Below, in pieces: positions 1 to 6,293 of a DNA stretch of 10,061 bases. The first letter of the stretch is position 1. Each line of letters starts with the position of its first letter. The notes under the pieces are model-generated. The model saw only the letters and a list, made by a program, of their open reading frames with translations, searched no databases and had not been told where the DNA came from. The stretch is from Planctomycetota bacterium (lineage in GTDB: Bacteria > Planctomycetota > Planctomycetia > Pirellulales > Thermoguttaceae), in contig DQVB01000284.1 in the NCBI GenBank assembly GCA_015661985.1, positions 1-10,061 on the forward strand, in the 5' to 3' direction. The position numbers were made by a program, and so were the translations under genes.

Positions 1-2
1 AA

Positions 3-36
3 GGCCGCGGCCGGACAATCCTGTCTGGCCGCGGCC
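3..36. terminator. strong GC-rich hairpin, possible terminator of an upstream gene
   Basis: Two 15-nt arms (3-17 and 22-36) pair with one G-T wobble around a 4-nt loop, ATCC. Each arm carries the self-palindromic block GGCCGCGGCC. No T-run follows on the plus strand, so it is not a classical intrinsic terminator. Its place at the edge, ahead of a long gene-free leader, fits the 3' end of a gene lying left of the window. It could equally be one of the lineage's dispersed palindromes. Confidence 0.4.
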
Positions 37-216
37 ACTACCGGGAGGGAAAAAGAGGTGCGCAGCTTATGCTCGATTCGACCAACCGCCTCCGCTACTC
101 GGCAGTCCGTGGACTTGCCGCCGTTAGCTGTCAGCCCCTTTTTCCGGCGCCAACTTCGCCCACTGGACCGGTTTCACGCGGCGGGGTCTTGTTTTCCGTT
201 CGCTGTATTGTCCCCC

Positions 217-244
217 TTTTTTGGCCAAAGTCAAGTGGCAAAAA
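217..244. promoter_or_regulatory. imperfect inverted repeat in the AT-rich leader, possible operator
   Basis: TTTTTTGGCCA (217-227) and TGGCAAAAA (236-244) are inverted relative to each other with one bulged base and an 8-nt spacer. It lies in the AT-richest part of the leader, where a promoter is expected. An operator role is inferred only from position and symmetry. Confidence 0.2.
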
Positions 245-302
245 TGCTGAGTTTTTTGGTTCACATTTTGGCCGGCCTCTCATGTGCGGACGAACGATCG
301 CC

Positions 303-316
303 AGGGCTTCCGCCCT
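303..316. repeat. mini-palindrome AGGGC-TTCC-GCCCT
   Basis: A 5-bp GC stem with a 4-nt loop, followed by C. Nearly the same sequence, differing at one loop base, occurs at 8255-8268, and a shorter relative occurs at 5184-5196, all outside genes. This suggests a dispersed intergenic repeat family rather than a site private to this leader. Confidence 0.4.
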
Positions 317-317
317 C

Positions 318-333
318 TCGACTTTGAAGTCGA
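318..333. promoter_or_regulatory. near-perfect palindrome TCGACTT-TG-AAGTCGA
   Basis: Two 7-nt arms are separated by 2 nt. The gap is too short for a good RNA hairpin, so the symmetry would suit a dimeric DNA-binding protein. It lies about 143 nt ahead of the GTG start at 476. A regulatory role is speculative. Confidence 0.2.
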
Positions 334-373
334 TCCGCGACGGACGAAACAAGCAGGCAGCCCTGCTCCAGAA

Positions 374-395
374 CCGGCTGGTCCCGGGCAGCCGG
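374..395. other. GC-rich stem-loop in the leader of the first gene
   Basis: CCGGCTG (374-380) pairs perfectly with CAGCCGG (389-395) across an 8-nt loop. It would form in a transcript about 80 nt before the start of the HAD gene. There is no T-run and no recognisable riboswitch core. Confidence 0.25.
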
Positions 396-463
396 GGGGC
401 GCTTGAGCCGCCGGGGCTTTCGGTCTTCGCGGCCTGGGCTTAGGATGATCAGGGTTTCGGTTT

Positions 464-468
464 GGAGG
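464..468 (+). promoter_or_regulatory. ribosome binding site GGAGG that selects the GTG start at 476
   Basis: A perfect GGAGG core lies 7 nt before the GTG at 476. It supports a GTG start, giving a 296-residue HAD protein with about 40 residues ahead of motif I. Confidence 0.7.
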
Positions 469-475
469 CAAGACG

Positions 476-1366
476 GTGGGCGTGGAGTACTACGAACGAG
501 ACTACTGTCCCACGGCGGAGGTGCCTGAGCGGACGCAGTTCCTGCCGGGCACGACGGTGGAGATCATTCGCCCGGTGGACCGCGCCGTACGGCCCCAGCA
601 TGTGCTGTTTGATTTTGACGGCACGCTCAGCCTGATCCGTGAGGGGTGGCCCCAGGTGATGGTCCCTATGATGGTCGAAGAACTGCTGGCCACCGGCACC
701 GACGAGCGCCCTGAGGCGTTGGAGCGGCTGGTGTTCGGGTTTGTCATGGAGCTGAACGGCAAGCAGACGATTTACCAGATGATTCGTTTGGCCGAAGAGA
801 TACGCCGCCGCGGCGGCCGGCCGGAAGATCCGCTGGTCTACAAGAAACGTTACCATGCCCGACTCATGGACCGGATCGCAGACCGCCGGGAGGCATTGCG
901 CAGCGGACGACTGCGTCCGGAGGAGATGCTCGTGCCACATGCGTACGAGATCCTTGATCTGCTTCAACAACGGGGCGCGGTTTTGTACTTGGCCAGCGGC
1001 ACGGACGAGCATTATGTGGTTGAAGAGGCCCAGCTGCTCGGGCTGGATCGCTACTTCGGTCCCCGCATCTACGGCGCCCGTGACGACTACAAGACCTTTT
1101 CCAAGGCAAGGGTGATCGGGCGGATCCTGGAGGAGCACCGTGTGGGTGGGTCTTCGCTGGTCGGTTTCGGCGACGGATACGTGGAGATCCAGAACATCAA
1201 GGAGGCTGGGGGGGCGGCCGTTGCGGTGGCCAGCGACGAAGCGGGCCGCAGCGGCCAGCCCGATACCTGGAAGCGGGAGCGGCTGATCGGGGTAGGGGCC
1301 GACATAGTGATCCCCGACTATCGCCATGGCCGCCAGCTGGTGGCCTATTTGTGGAACGAACTGTAA
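476..1366 (+). CDS. HAD-superfamily hydrolase (phosphatase-like)
   Basis: A predicted cytosolic phosphatase or phosphotransferase that would act through an aspartyl-phosphate. Over 296 residues the HAD motifs occur in order. Motif I is DFDGT at 46-50 (nucleophile D46, acid/base D48). Motif II is the serine in ASGT at 172-175. The motif III lysine is in YKTFSK at 205-210. Motif IV is GFGDGYVEI at 230-238. Residues 51-150, between motifs I and II, form a mostly helical C1-type cap, which usually sets specificity for small phosphorylated substrates. The GTG start is fixed by a GGAGG 7 nt upstream. The next gene follows after 59 nt, and a PfkB kinase lies beyond it, so the substrate may be a sugar phosphate. 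HAD sequences rarely reveal their substrate; phosphoglycolate-phosphatase-like would be the safe generic label. Confidence 0.85.
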   Translation: MGVEYYERDYCPTAEVPERTQFLPGTTVEIIRPVDRAVRPQHVLFDFDGTLSLIREGWPQVMVPMMVEELLATGTDERPEALERLVFGFVMELNGKQTIYQMIRLAEEIRRRGGRPEDPLVYKKRYHARLMDRIADRREALRSGRLRPEEMLVPHAYEILDLLQQRGAVLYLASGTDEHYVVEEAQLLGLDRYFGPRIYGARDDYKTFSKARVIGRILEEHRVGGSSLVGFGDGYVEIQNIKEAGGAAVAVASDEAGRSGQPDTWKRERLIGVGADIVIPDYRHGRQLVAYLWNEL

Positions 1367-1425
1367 CGGCCGCCGGCCCCGTCAGCGCGCCTGTGGAGGC
1401 GACCTGAGAGGAGAAAAACTGGAGC

Positions 1426-2394
1426 ATGCCTTTCCCCAAGTTCGACCGGACGCAATTGGAGCTGTGGCCGCTGGACGACCGGGGCCACGAGCTGGACCGG
1501 TCCTCGCTCATTTACCCGGACAGCCCCTACGAGCCTTTCGAACATCCGGCCATTCCGGAGATCGCCGCCCGGGTGGTGGAGGCGGCTGCGGCCGGCCGCT
1601 CGGTCATCTGGTTCTGCGGGGCCCATGTGCTCCGCAAGGGCAACGGCCCGCTGCTGATCGACCTGATGCAGCGCCGGCTCCTCACCCATTTGGCATTGAA
1701 CGGCGCCGGTGCCATCCATGACTTCGAGATGGCCCTTGTGGGCGGGACTTCGGAGAGCGTGGCCCGCTACGTTGCCCTGGGCCAGTTCGGCCTGTGGCGG
1801 GAGACGGGACGGATCAACGACGCGGCCGTAGCCGCCTGCCGCGATCGTATCGGGCTGGGCGAAGCCATCGGGCGGATGATCGAAGAAGAGTCGTTCCCTT
1901 ACCGCCAGACCAGTGTCCTGGCGGCAGGCTATCGGCTCCAGGTGCCGGTGACGGTACACGTGGCCATTGGCCAGGACATCGTGCACGAGCACCCCAATTT
2001 CGACCCCGGGGCCACGGGAGCGGCCACGTACACCGATTTCCTGATTTTCACCCACGGCGTCAGCGGCCTGGAAGGTGGTGTGTTCTTGAACATCGGCACC
2101 GCCGTGATGGGACCGGAAGTGTACCTGAAGGCCTTGGCCATGGCCCGCAACGTGGCGCGGCAGCTGGGCAGGGGCATCCGCCATTTCACCACCGCCGTGT
2201 TCGATCTGGTGGCCTTGGGTGACCAGTTGCACCAGGAGGCCCCCAAAACGGATCCCCGCTACTATTTCCGGCCGTACAAGACCGTGCTGGTGCGGACCGT
2301 GGCCGACGGGGGCACGAGTTATTACGTGCAGGGAGACCACGGCCGCACGGTTCCCTCGCTGTACCACCAGATCGTGGCACGGTGTGATCGATGA
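1426..2394 (+). CDS. deoxyhypusine-synthase-like protein, function unknown
   Basis: This 322-residue soluble protein lacks a signal peptide and membrane segments. It shows a Rossmann-like alternation and short matches to deoxyhypusine synthase (DHS, NAD-dependent, from recalled human sequence). AGAIHDFE at 94-101 resembles the AGGVEED segment. PNFDPGATG at 190-198 resembles the TDGSLGD region. Near the end, K285 lies 37 residues from the C-terminus, close to the catalytic lysine of human DHS (K329 of 369), and a D-x5-P pattern follows at 304-310. True hypusine formation needs eIF5A, which bacteria lack, so another spermidine- or NAD-dependent transfer, or something different, is likely. AGGAG at 1409-1413 is 12 nt ahead of the ATG, while GGAG at 1421-1424 is almost adjacent. 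Its stop overlaps the kinase start (ATGA), indicating translational coupling. The family call is by eye. Confidence 0.55.
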   Translation: MPFPKFDRTQLELWPLDDRGHELDRSSLIYPDSPYEPFEHPAIPEIAARVVEAAAAGRSVIWFCGAHVLRKGNGPLLIDLMQRRLLTHLALNGAGAIHDFEMALVGGTSESVARYVALGQFGLWRETGRINDAAVAACRDRIGLGEAIGRMIEEESFPYRQTSVLAAGYRLQVPVTVHVAIGQDIVHEHPNFDPGATGAATYTDFLIFTHGVSGLEGGVFLNIGTAVMGPEVYLKALAMARNVARQLGRGIRHFTTAVFDLVALGDQLHQEAPKTDPRYYFRPYKTVLVRTVADGGTSYYVQGDHGRTVPSLYHQIVARCDR

Positions 2395-3467
2395 AGACGC
2401 TGCGAGCGATGTCCGTCGACCGGCTGGAGGAGATCACGGCCGGTTTCCGCCGCGTGCGAATCGCCGTGGTGGGCGATTTCTTCCTGGACAAGTATCTGGA
2501 TGTGGATCCCCGGCTGGCCGAGCGGAGCGTGGAGACGGGGAAGGTGGCCCACCAGGTGGTTTCGGTGCGCCACAGCCCGGGGGCCGCAGGGACGGTGGTC
2601 TCGAACCTGGCGGCCCTGGGCGCCGGGCGGCTCCATGCGGTGGGCTTCTCCGGGGACGACGGTCCGGGTTACGAACTGCGCGCCGACCTGGCGGCCCTGG
2701 ACTGCTCGATCGACCATCTTCACCGCGACCCGGCCCGCTACACGCCCATCTATTTGAAGCCCCGCGACGTGACCGATCCCGGCTTGGCCGGGGAACATTC
2801 CAGGTATGACACGAAAAACCGCAGCCCCACCTCGGAGGCCATGGAGCGGCGGATCATCGAGTCGCTCGACCGCCTCCTGCCCGAGCTGGATGCCGTGGTC
2901 ATCCAAGATCAAGTGGAAGAGGAAGGCTGCGGCGTGGTCACCCGACTCGTGGTCGAAGCGGTCGCCCAACGGGCTGAAGCCTGGCCGCGGGTGATCTTCT
3001 GGGCCGACAGTCGCCGCCGGATCCGGCGCTTTCGCCGGGTGATCATCAAGCCGAACCAGTTCGAAGCCGTCGGCCGGCCGGCCCCGGCGCCGGACGACAG
3101 CGTGAACCTAGAGGAACTCGTACCCGCCCTGGATGCGCTCCGCCGCACCACCGGCGCCCCGGTCTGTGTGACCCGAGGCGCCGGGGGGATACTCGCCAGC
3201 GATCCCCAACCGACACTGGTGCCCGCCGTCCGCGTCGATGGGCCCATCGACCCCACTGGCGCAGGCGACAGCGCAACGGCCGGTGCCGTACTGGCCTTGG
3301 CCGCCGGCGCCACCTTCCCTGAAGCGGCGCTGGTGGGAAACCTGGTCGCTTCGATCACCATCCAGCAACTGGCCACCACCGGCACCGCCCGCCCCGAACA
3401 GTTGCCCGCGCGATTGGAACTGTGGTGCGCCCAGCAGGCCGAGGGCCAATCGGGCCGGGAGTCGTAA
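2391..3467 (+). CDS. PfkB-family carbohydrate kinase, RfaE/HldE domain-I-like
   Basis: A predicted ATP-dependent sugar or sugar-phosphate kinase of 358 residues. The N-terminus VVGDFFLDKYL (26-36) and the segment PGAAGTVVSNLAALGA (63-78) match the substrate side of the ribokinase fold and resemble the heptose-7-phosphate kinase domain of RfaE/HldE. KPNQFEA at 220-226 matches the KPN..E motif of that group. The PfkB signature DPTGAGDSATAG at 287-298 carries the anion hole and the catalytic base D293. The protein ends soon after the kinase fold, so the cytidylyltransferase domain of bifunctional HldE is absent. Residues 124-155 form a polar insertion. The start overlaps the previous stop by 4 nt. 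The substrate is unproven; a heptose phosphate is the nearest guess, and a different sugar is quite possible. Confidence 0.8.
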   Translation: MKTLRAMSVDRLEEITAGFRRVRIAVVGDFFLDKYLDVDPRLAERSVETGKVAHQVVSVRHSPGAAGTVVSNLAALGAGRLHAVGFSGDDGPGYELRADLAALDCSIDHLHRDPARYTPIYLKPRDVTDPGLAGEHSRYDTKNRSPTSEAMERRIIESLDRLLPELDAVVIQDQVEEEGCGVVTRLVVEAVAQRAEAWPRVIFWADSRRRIRRFRRVIIKPNQFEAVGRPAPAPDDSVNLEELVPALDALRRTTGAPVCVTRGAGGILASDPQPTLVPAVRVDGPIDPTGAGDSATAGAVLALAAGATFPEAALVGNLVASITIQQLATTGTARPEQLPARLELWCAQQAEGQSGRES

Positions 3468-3564
3468 ACCGCTGGGCAGGAATGCCGAAATCGCGACCGC
3501 CGGACGGCGGGCGCCCGGAGTGCCGCATCTGCGGTTGACGCCCGTACTGAGCAGACGACCATTC

Positions 3565-3570
3565 CAGGAG
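3565..3570 (+). promoter_or_regulatory. ribosome binding site CAGGAG that decides between GTG 3575 and ATG 3578
   Basis: CAGGAG lies 7 nt before ATG 3578 and 4 nt before the adjacent in-frame GTG at 3575. The spacing and the stronger codon favour ATG 3578. Confidence 0.6.
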
Positions 3571-3577
3571 CCCTGTG

Positions 3578-4669
3578 ATGTGTTCTTCTCGATGGTATCC
3601 CGTCTGGATCGTTTGGTCTGTGTCCAGTTCGATCGCCGTGGCGGCGGTGCCCGGGTCGGCCTTCGTGCGCGATCCGTATCCGCAGAAACCTGGCCCGGTG
3701 CAGGTTTTCATCTTGGCCGGCCAATCGAACATGCAAGGGCAAGCCTCGTTGCGCACGCTCGAATACCTGGTTTACCACCCGGACACGGCAGCCCGATACG
3801 AACACCTCAAGGACCCCATGGGAGACTGGGTGCGCCGCGACGACGTCTGGGTCTGGACCGTCGACGGGCCGCGGTGGGGCAGTCTCCGTCCGGGTTTCGG
3901 CGCCAGCCCATGGAAGTTCGGTCCGGAGCTGGGCTTCGGATGGGCGATGGCCGGGCGGTTGGACCGGCAGCTGCTGTTGGTCAAGACCTGCTGGGGCGGC
4001 AAGAGCCTCCGGCGGGACTTCCTCCCGCCCGGCTCCGCACTGCCCTCCGAAGAAGAACTCCGCCAGGAACTCGAGCGCTACCGAAGGAAGAAACCCGAGG
4101 CCACGCTGGAAGAGGTGAAATCGCGCTACGGCGACTGCTACCGGAGCATGATCGGCCATGTCCGCCGTGTGTTGGACAACCTGGACCAATACTTCCCCGA
4201 CTACGATGAAAAGGCCGGGTACGAGCTGGCCGGTTTCGTCTGGTTCCAAGGCTGGAATGACAAGGTTGACGGCCGCCAGCGAGCCGAGAAGTACGCTGGA
4301 TACACCGAGCGGTCGGCACAACTCATCCGAGACGTGCGTGCCGAATTGGCCAGCCCCAACCTGCCGGTGGTGATCGGGGAACTGGGCGTGGGCGGCCAAC
4401 CGGGAGACTTCCAAAGGGCCCAGAGAGCCGCGGCAGAACTGCCCGAGTTCCAGGGGACGGTGCGGTTCGTGCAAACGCATCAGTTCTGGGATCCCGAGCT
4501 GGAAGAAATGGTCCGGCAAGGCCTTTGGAAGGGGCCCGAGTGGCCGCGATTCTACAACCGCGGCAGCGACCGGGGCTACCATTACCTGGGAAGCGGCAAG
4601 ATCATGTACCAAATGGGCACGGCCTTCGGCCAGGCGATGGCGGAACTGCTGGAAGCGAATGGCCGTTGA
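3578..4669 (+). CDS. secreted SASA-domain carbohydrate acetylesterase (sialate O-acetylesterase-like)
   Basis: A probable exported esterase that removes acetyl groups from polysaccharides, in the SGNH-like SASA/DUF303 family related to carbohydrate esterase family 6. It has 363 residues from ATG 3578. Residues 1-28 look like a signal peptide: an arginine at 5, a hydrophobic core, and likely cleavage after PGSA. VFILAGQSNMQG at 43-54 carries the family's catalytic serine, S50, in GQSNM. WFQGWND at 222-228 is the second conserved block. SDRGYHYLGSGK at 330-341 supplies the likely catalytic aspartate and histidine (D331, H335). Residues 150-190 form a charged helical insertion. It lies 110 nt after the kinase gene and may have its own promoter, although none was recognised. 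Planctomycetes often carry many such enzymes for degrading sulfated or acetylated polysaccharides. The true substrate is unknown. Confidence 0.85.
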   Translation: MCSSRWYPVWIVWSVSSSIAVAAVPGSAFVRDPYPQKPGPVQVFILAGQSNMQGQASLRTLEYLVYHPDTAARYEHLKDPMGDWVRRDDVWVWTVDGPRWGSLRPGFGASPWKFGPELGFGWAMAGRLDRQLLLVKTCWGGKSLRRDFLPPGSALPSEEELRQELERYRRKKPEATLEEVKSRYGDCYRSMIGHVRRVLDNLDQYFPDYDEKAGYELAGFVWFQGWNDKVDGRQRAEKYAGYTERSAQLIRDVRAELASPNLPVVIGELGVGGQPGDFQRAQRAAAELPEFQGTVRFVQTHQFWDPELEEMVRQGLWKGPEWPRFYNRGSDRGYHYLGSGKIMYQMGTAFGQAMAELLEANGR

Positions 4670-4774
4670 CGTTCACCCGCAGTGTCAGAGCCAAACGGCC
4701 GGTCCAGGAGAACATCGAGCGGGCCGGGCACCGGCCATGCCCCAAGCCGGCTGGAATGGCTCGGGAGTGGAGTC

Positions 4775-5170
4775 GTGGATCCTCGTCTCAGACGACGTTT
4801 TGACCTGGTGCTGGAGGAGGTCCTCCGGGAATTGCCGCCCCTGGTGCACCAGCTGATCGAAAAGGTGCCGCTCCACGTGGAGGACTATCCCTCGCCGGAG
4901 GTCATGGCACGCACGGGCGTGCGCGACCGCAGACAGCTGTGTGGGCTGTACACGGGTATCCCCATCACCCACAAAAGTGTCCAGCATTCCGGCACCCTGC
5001 CCGACGTGGTGACCATCTACCGGGAGGGCATCCTGGCGGCGGCGACGGGCCCGGACGGGCGCGTGCGCAAGAGGCGATTGCGTCAGGAGATCCGCACCAC
5101 CATCCTGCACGAATTGGCCCACCATCATGGCATGGACGAAGACGAGTTGCGGCGACTGGGCTACGGCTGA
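4775..5170 (+). CDS. small metallopeptidase-like protein (possible zincin, PF06262 type)
   Basis: A compact 131-residue cytosolic protein ending in the zinc-binding segment LHELAHHHGMDEDELRRLGY (111-130). HExxH is at 112-116, and the following HxGMDEDEL stretch is the hallmark of the small 'possible zincin' family (DUF1025), usually 110-140 residues and of unknown substrate. The GTG at 4775 is preferred because GGGAG (4763-4767) lies 7 nt upstream and the resulting length fits the family. An in-frame GTG at 4682 would add 31 residues of proline-, glycine- and arginine-rich sequence that resembles non-coding DNA. The gene lies 105 nt after the esterase gene. No signal peptide or membrane segment is seen. 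Peptidase activity is inferred from the motif only. Confidence 0.8.
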   Translation: MDPRLRRRFDLVLEEVLRELPPLVHQLIEKVPLHVEDYPSPEVMARTGVRDRRQLCGLYTGIPITHKSVQHSGTLPDVVTIYREGILAAATGPDGRVRKRRLRQEIRTTILHELAHHHGMDEDELRRLGYG

Positions 5171-5183
5171 GCCGCCGTGGGAT

Positions 5184-5196
5184 AGGCCTCCGGCCT
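5184..5196. repeat. mini-palindrome AGGCC-TCC-GGCCT
   Basis: A 5-bp stem with a 3-nt loop, 13 nt after the stop of the metallopeptidase-like gene. The stop region itself forms CGGCT-G-AGCCG (5164-5174), and a CAGCATGCTG palindrome follows at 5200-5209. Together these may end transcription or mark a repeat family, since the form resembles the palindromes at 303-316 and 8255-8268. No T-run follows. Confidence 0.35.
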
Positions 5197-5373
5197 CTCA
5201 GCATGCTGGGCCGCTCCGCGGGCGGGGGCGAGCCGCCAGGGTGATTCGGCCGAGAGACCCGTCACCAGCCCGGCCGCCCCATTGCCGACAGCCCCGGTGA
5301 TCATTCCATGGAGGGTTGCCGCAGGTCGTCAAACTCACCACACGCGACCGCTTCCGAAGTGTGCGCCGTTCAT

Positions 5374-5388
5374 GGCCCTGGCAGGGCC
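5374..5388 (+). other. GC-rich stem-loop ahead of nfnA
   Basis: GGCCCT (5374-5379) pairs with AGGGCC (5383-5388) across a 3-nt loop. It ends 53 nt before the nfnA start and is followed by the only AT-rich patch of this gap (5399-5426, with TTAAAAT at 5401-5407). It could be part of the nfnAB leader or promoter. No matching -35 element at proper spacing was found. Confidence 0.25.
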
Positions 5389-5432
5389 GGGCGGGCCAAG
5401 TTAAAATGTCACTTTTACTTGTTGCAACTGGA

Positions 5433-5437
5433 GGAGG
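5433..5437 (+). promoter_or_regulatory. ribosome binding site GGAGG for nfnA
   Basis: GGAGG, inside GAGGAGG, lies 4 nt before ATG 5442. The spacing is short but the match is perfect. It favours this start over the in-frame ATG at 5406 and over an open frame reaching back to 5316, both of which would add residues atypical of the family. Confidence 0.6.
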
Positions 5438-5441
5438 CCCT

Positions 5442-6293
5442 ATGGCACGGATCCTGGCGAAGAGCGAACTGGCCCCGAAGATCCATGAAATCGTGGTCGA
5501 AGCGCCGCGGATTGCCCGCAAGGCCCTTCCTGGCCACTTCGTGGTGGTCATGCCCGACGAGCACGGCGAACGGATACCGCTGACGATCGCCGATTTTGAC
5601 CGTCACCAGGGTACGATCACGCTGGTGATGATGGTCGTGGGCGCCAGCACCCTGAAGTTGTCCCGGCTGGAGGTCGGCCAGTCGTTCTATGCCTTGATCG
5701 GGCCGTTGGGCAAACCCTCCGAAGTGGAGGCTGCCGGGACGGTGGTCATGGTGGCCGGGGGGGTGGGTGCGGCCCCCGTGTACCCGATTGCCCGCGCCTT
5801 TTACGAGCTGGGTGATCGAGTGATCACCATCCAAGGGGCACGGTCGCGGGAGCTGTTGTTTTGGACAGATCGGCTGGCTGCGGTCAGCCACCGGCATATC
5901 ATCACCACCGACGACGGCAGCTTCGGGCGCAAGGGGCTGGTGACCGATCCGCTACGGGAGGTGCTCGAGGAGGATCGGGACAAGGCGATTGGCTGCGTGT
6001 ACGCCATTGGCCCGGCGGTGATGATGAAGTTCTGCGCCAGGACCACTGAGCCCTTCGGGGTGAAGACCGTGGTGAGCCTGAATTCGATCATGGTGGACGG
6101 CACGGGGATGTGTGGCGGCTGTCGCGTGGACGTGGGTGGTCAGACGTTGTTCACCTGTGTCGACGGCCCCGAATTTGACGGACACCGCGTCGACTGGGAC
6201 CTGCTCATCTCGCGGCAGAACATCTACCATGAGCAGGAAGCTTGTTCGCTGGAAAAATACCTGCAACAGTTTCAAGGTGAACATGCGACATGA
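5442..6293 (+). CDS. nfnA: NfnA-type subunit: ferredoxin:NADP+ oxidoreductase / sulfide dehydrogenase, FAD and [2Fe-2S] subunit
   Basis: The small subunit of an NADH-dependent reduced ferredoxin:NADP+ oxidoreductase, an electron-bifurcating transhydrogenase, also known as sulfide dehydrogenase beta subunit. It has 283 residues, the usual length. A flavodoxin-reductase-like barrel carries the FAD motif RIPLTIADF (44-52). The pyridine-nucleotide site is VMVAGGVGAAPVYPIA (102-117). The C-terminal cluster region reads D219-GTGM-C224-GG-C227 with C239 later. This matches the three-cysteine plus one-aspartate [2Fe-2S] site reported for this family. The start is ATG 5442, set by GGAGG; ATG 5406 is a weaker alternative. 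The stop overlaps the nfnB start by ATGA, so the two subunits are translationally coupled. In this complex the small subunit handles NADH. Dihydroorotate dehydrogenase electron-transfer subunits are related, but the partner gene argues for Nfn. Confidence 0.9.
   Translation: MARILAKSELAPKIHEIVVEAPRIARKALPGHFVVVMPDEHGERIPLTIADFDRHQGTITLVMMVVGASTLKLSRLEVGQSFYALIGPLGKPSEVEAAGTVVMVAGGVGAAPVYPIARAFYELGDRVITIQGARSRELLFWTDRLAAVSHRHIITTDDGSFGRKGLVTDPLREVLEEDRDKAIGCVYAIGPAVMMKFCARTTEPFGVKTVVSLNSIMVDGTGMCGGCRVDVGGQTLFTCVDGPEFDGHRVDWDLLISRQNIYHEQEACSLEKYLQQFQGEHAT

Larger units (their letters stand above)
37..463. other. gene-free leader upstream of the HAD/DHS-like/PfkB cluster
   Basis: No convincing gene lies here. 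The open frames on both strands translate to proline- and arginine-rich text without domains, and none has a good ribosome binding site. The stretch around 187-275 is much richer in A and T than its surroundings and carries three TTTTGG blocks (217-226, 252-259, 266-275), so the promoter of the downstream genes probably lies here. No sigma70 -35/-10 pair with 16-18 nt spacing stood out. Small palindromes follow at 303-316, 318-333 and 374-395. Confidence 0.5.

Noticed and set aside
69..443. plus-strand open frames in the leader (58-327 and 69-443)
   Set aside because: They overlap each other in different frames, lack domains, and cross the AT-rich island and palindromes.
2909..4612. 567-residue minus-strand frame opposite the kinase and esterase genes
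   Set aside because: A long antisense frame is expected opposite GC-rich genes. Both plus-strand genes beneath it have clear family motifs.
5171..5373. possible structured riboswitch ahead of nfnA
   Set aside because: Several short GC-rich pairings can be drawn, but none matches the conserved core of a riboswitch class I know.
5316..5441. extended N-terminus of nfnA
   Set aside because: The extra 42 residues are unlike the family, and the GGAGG site points to ATG 5442.
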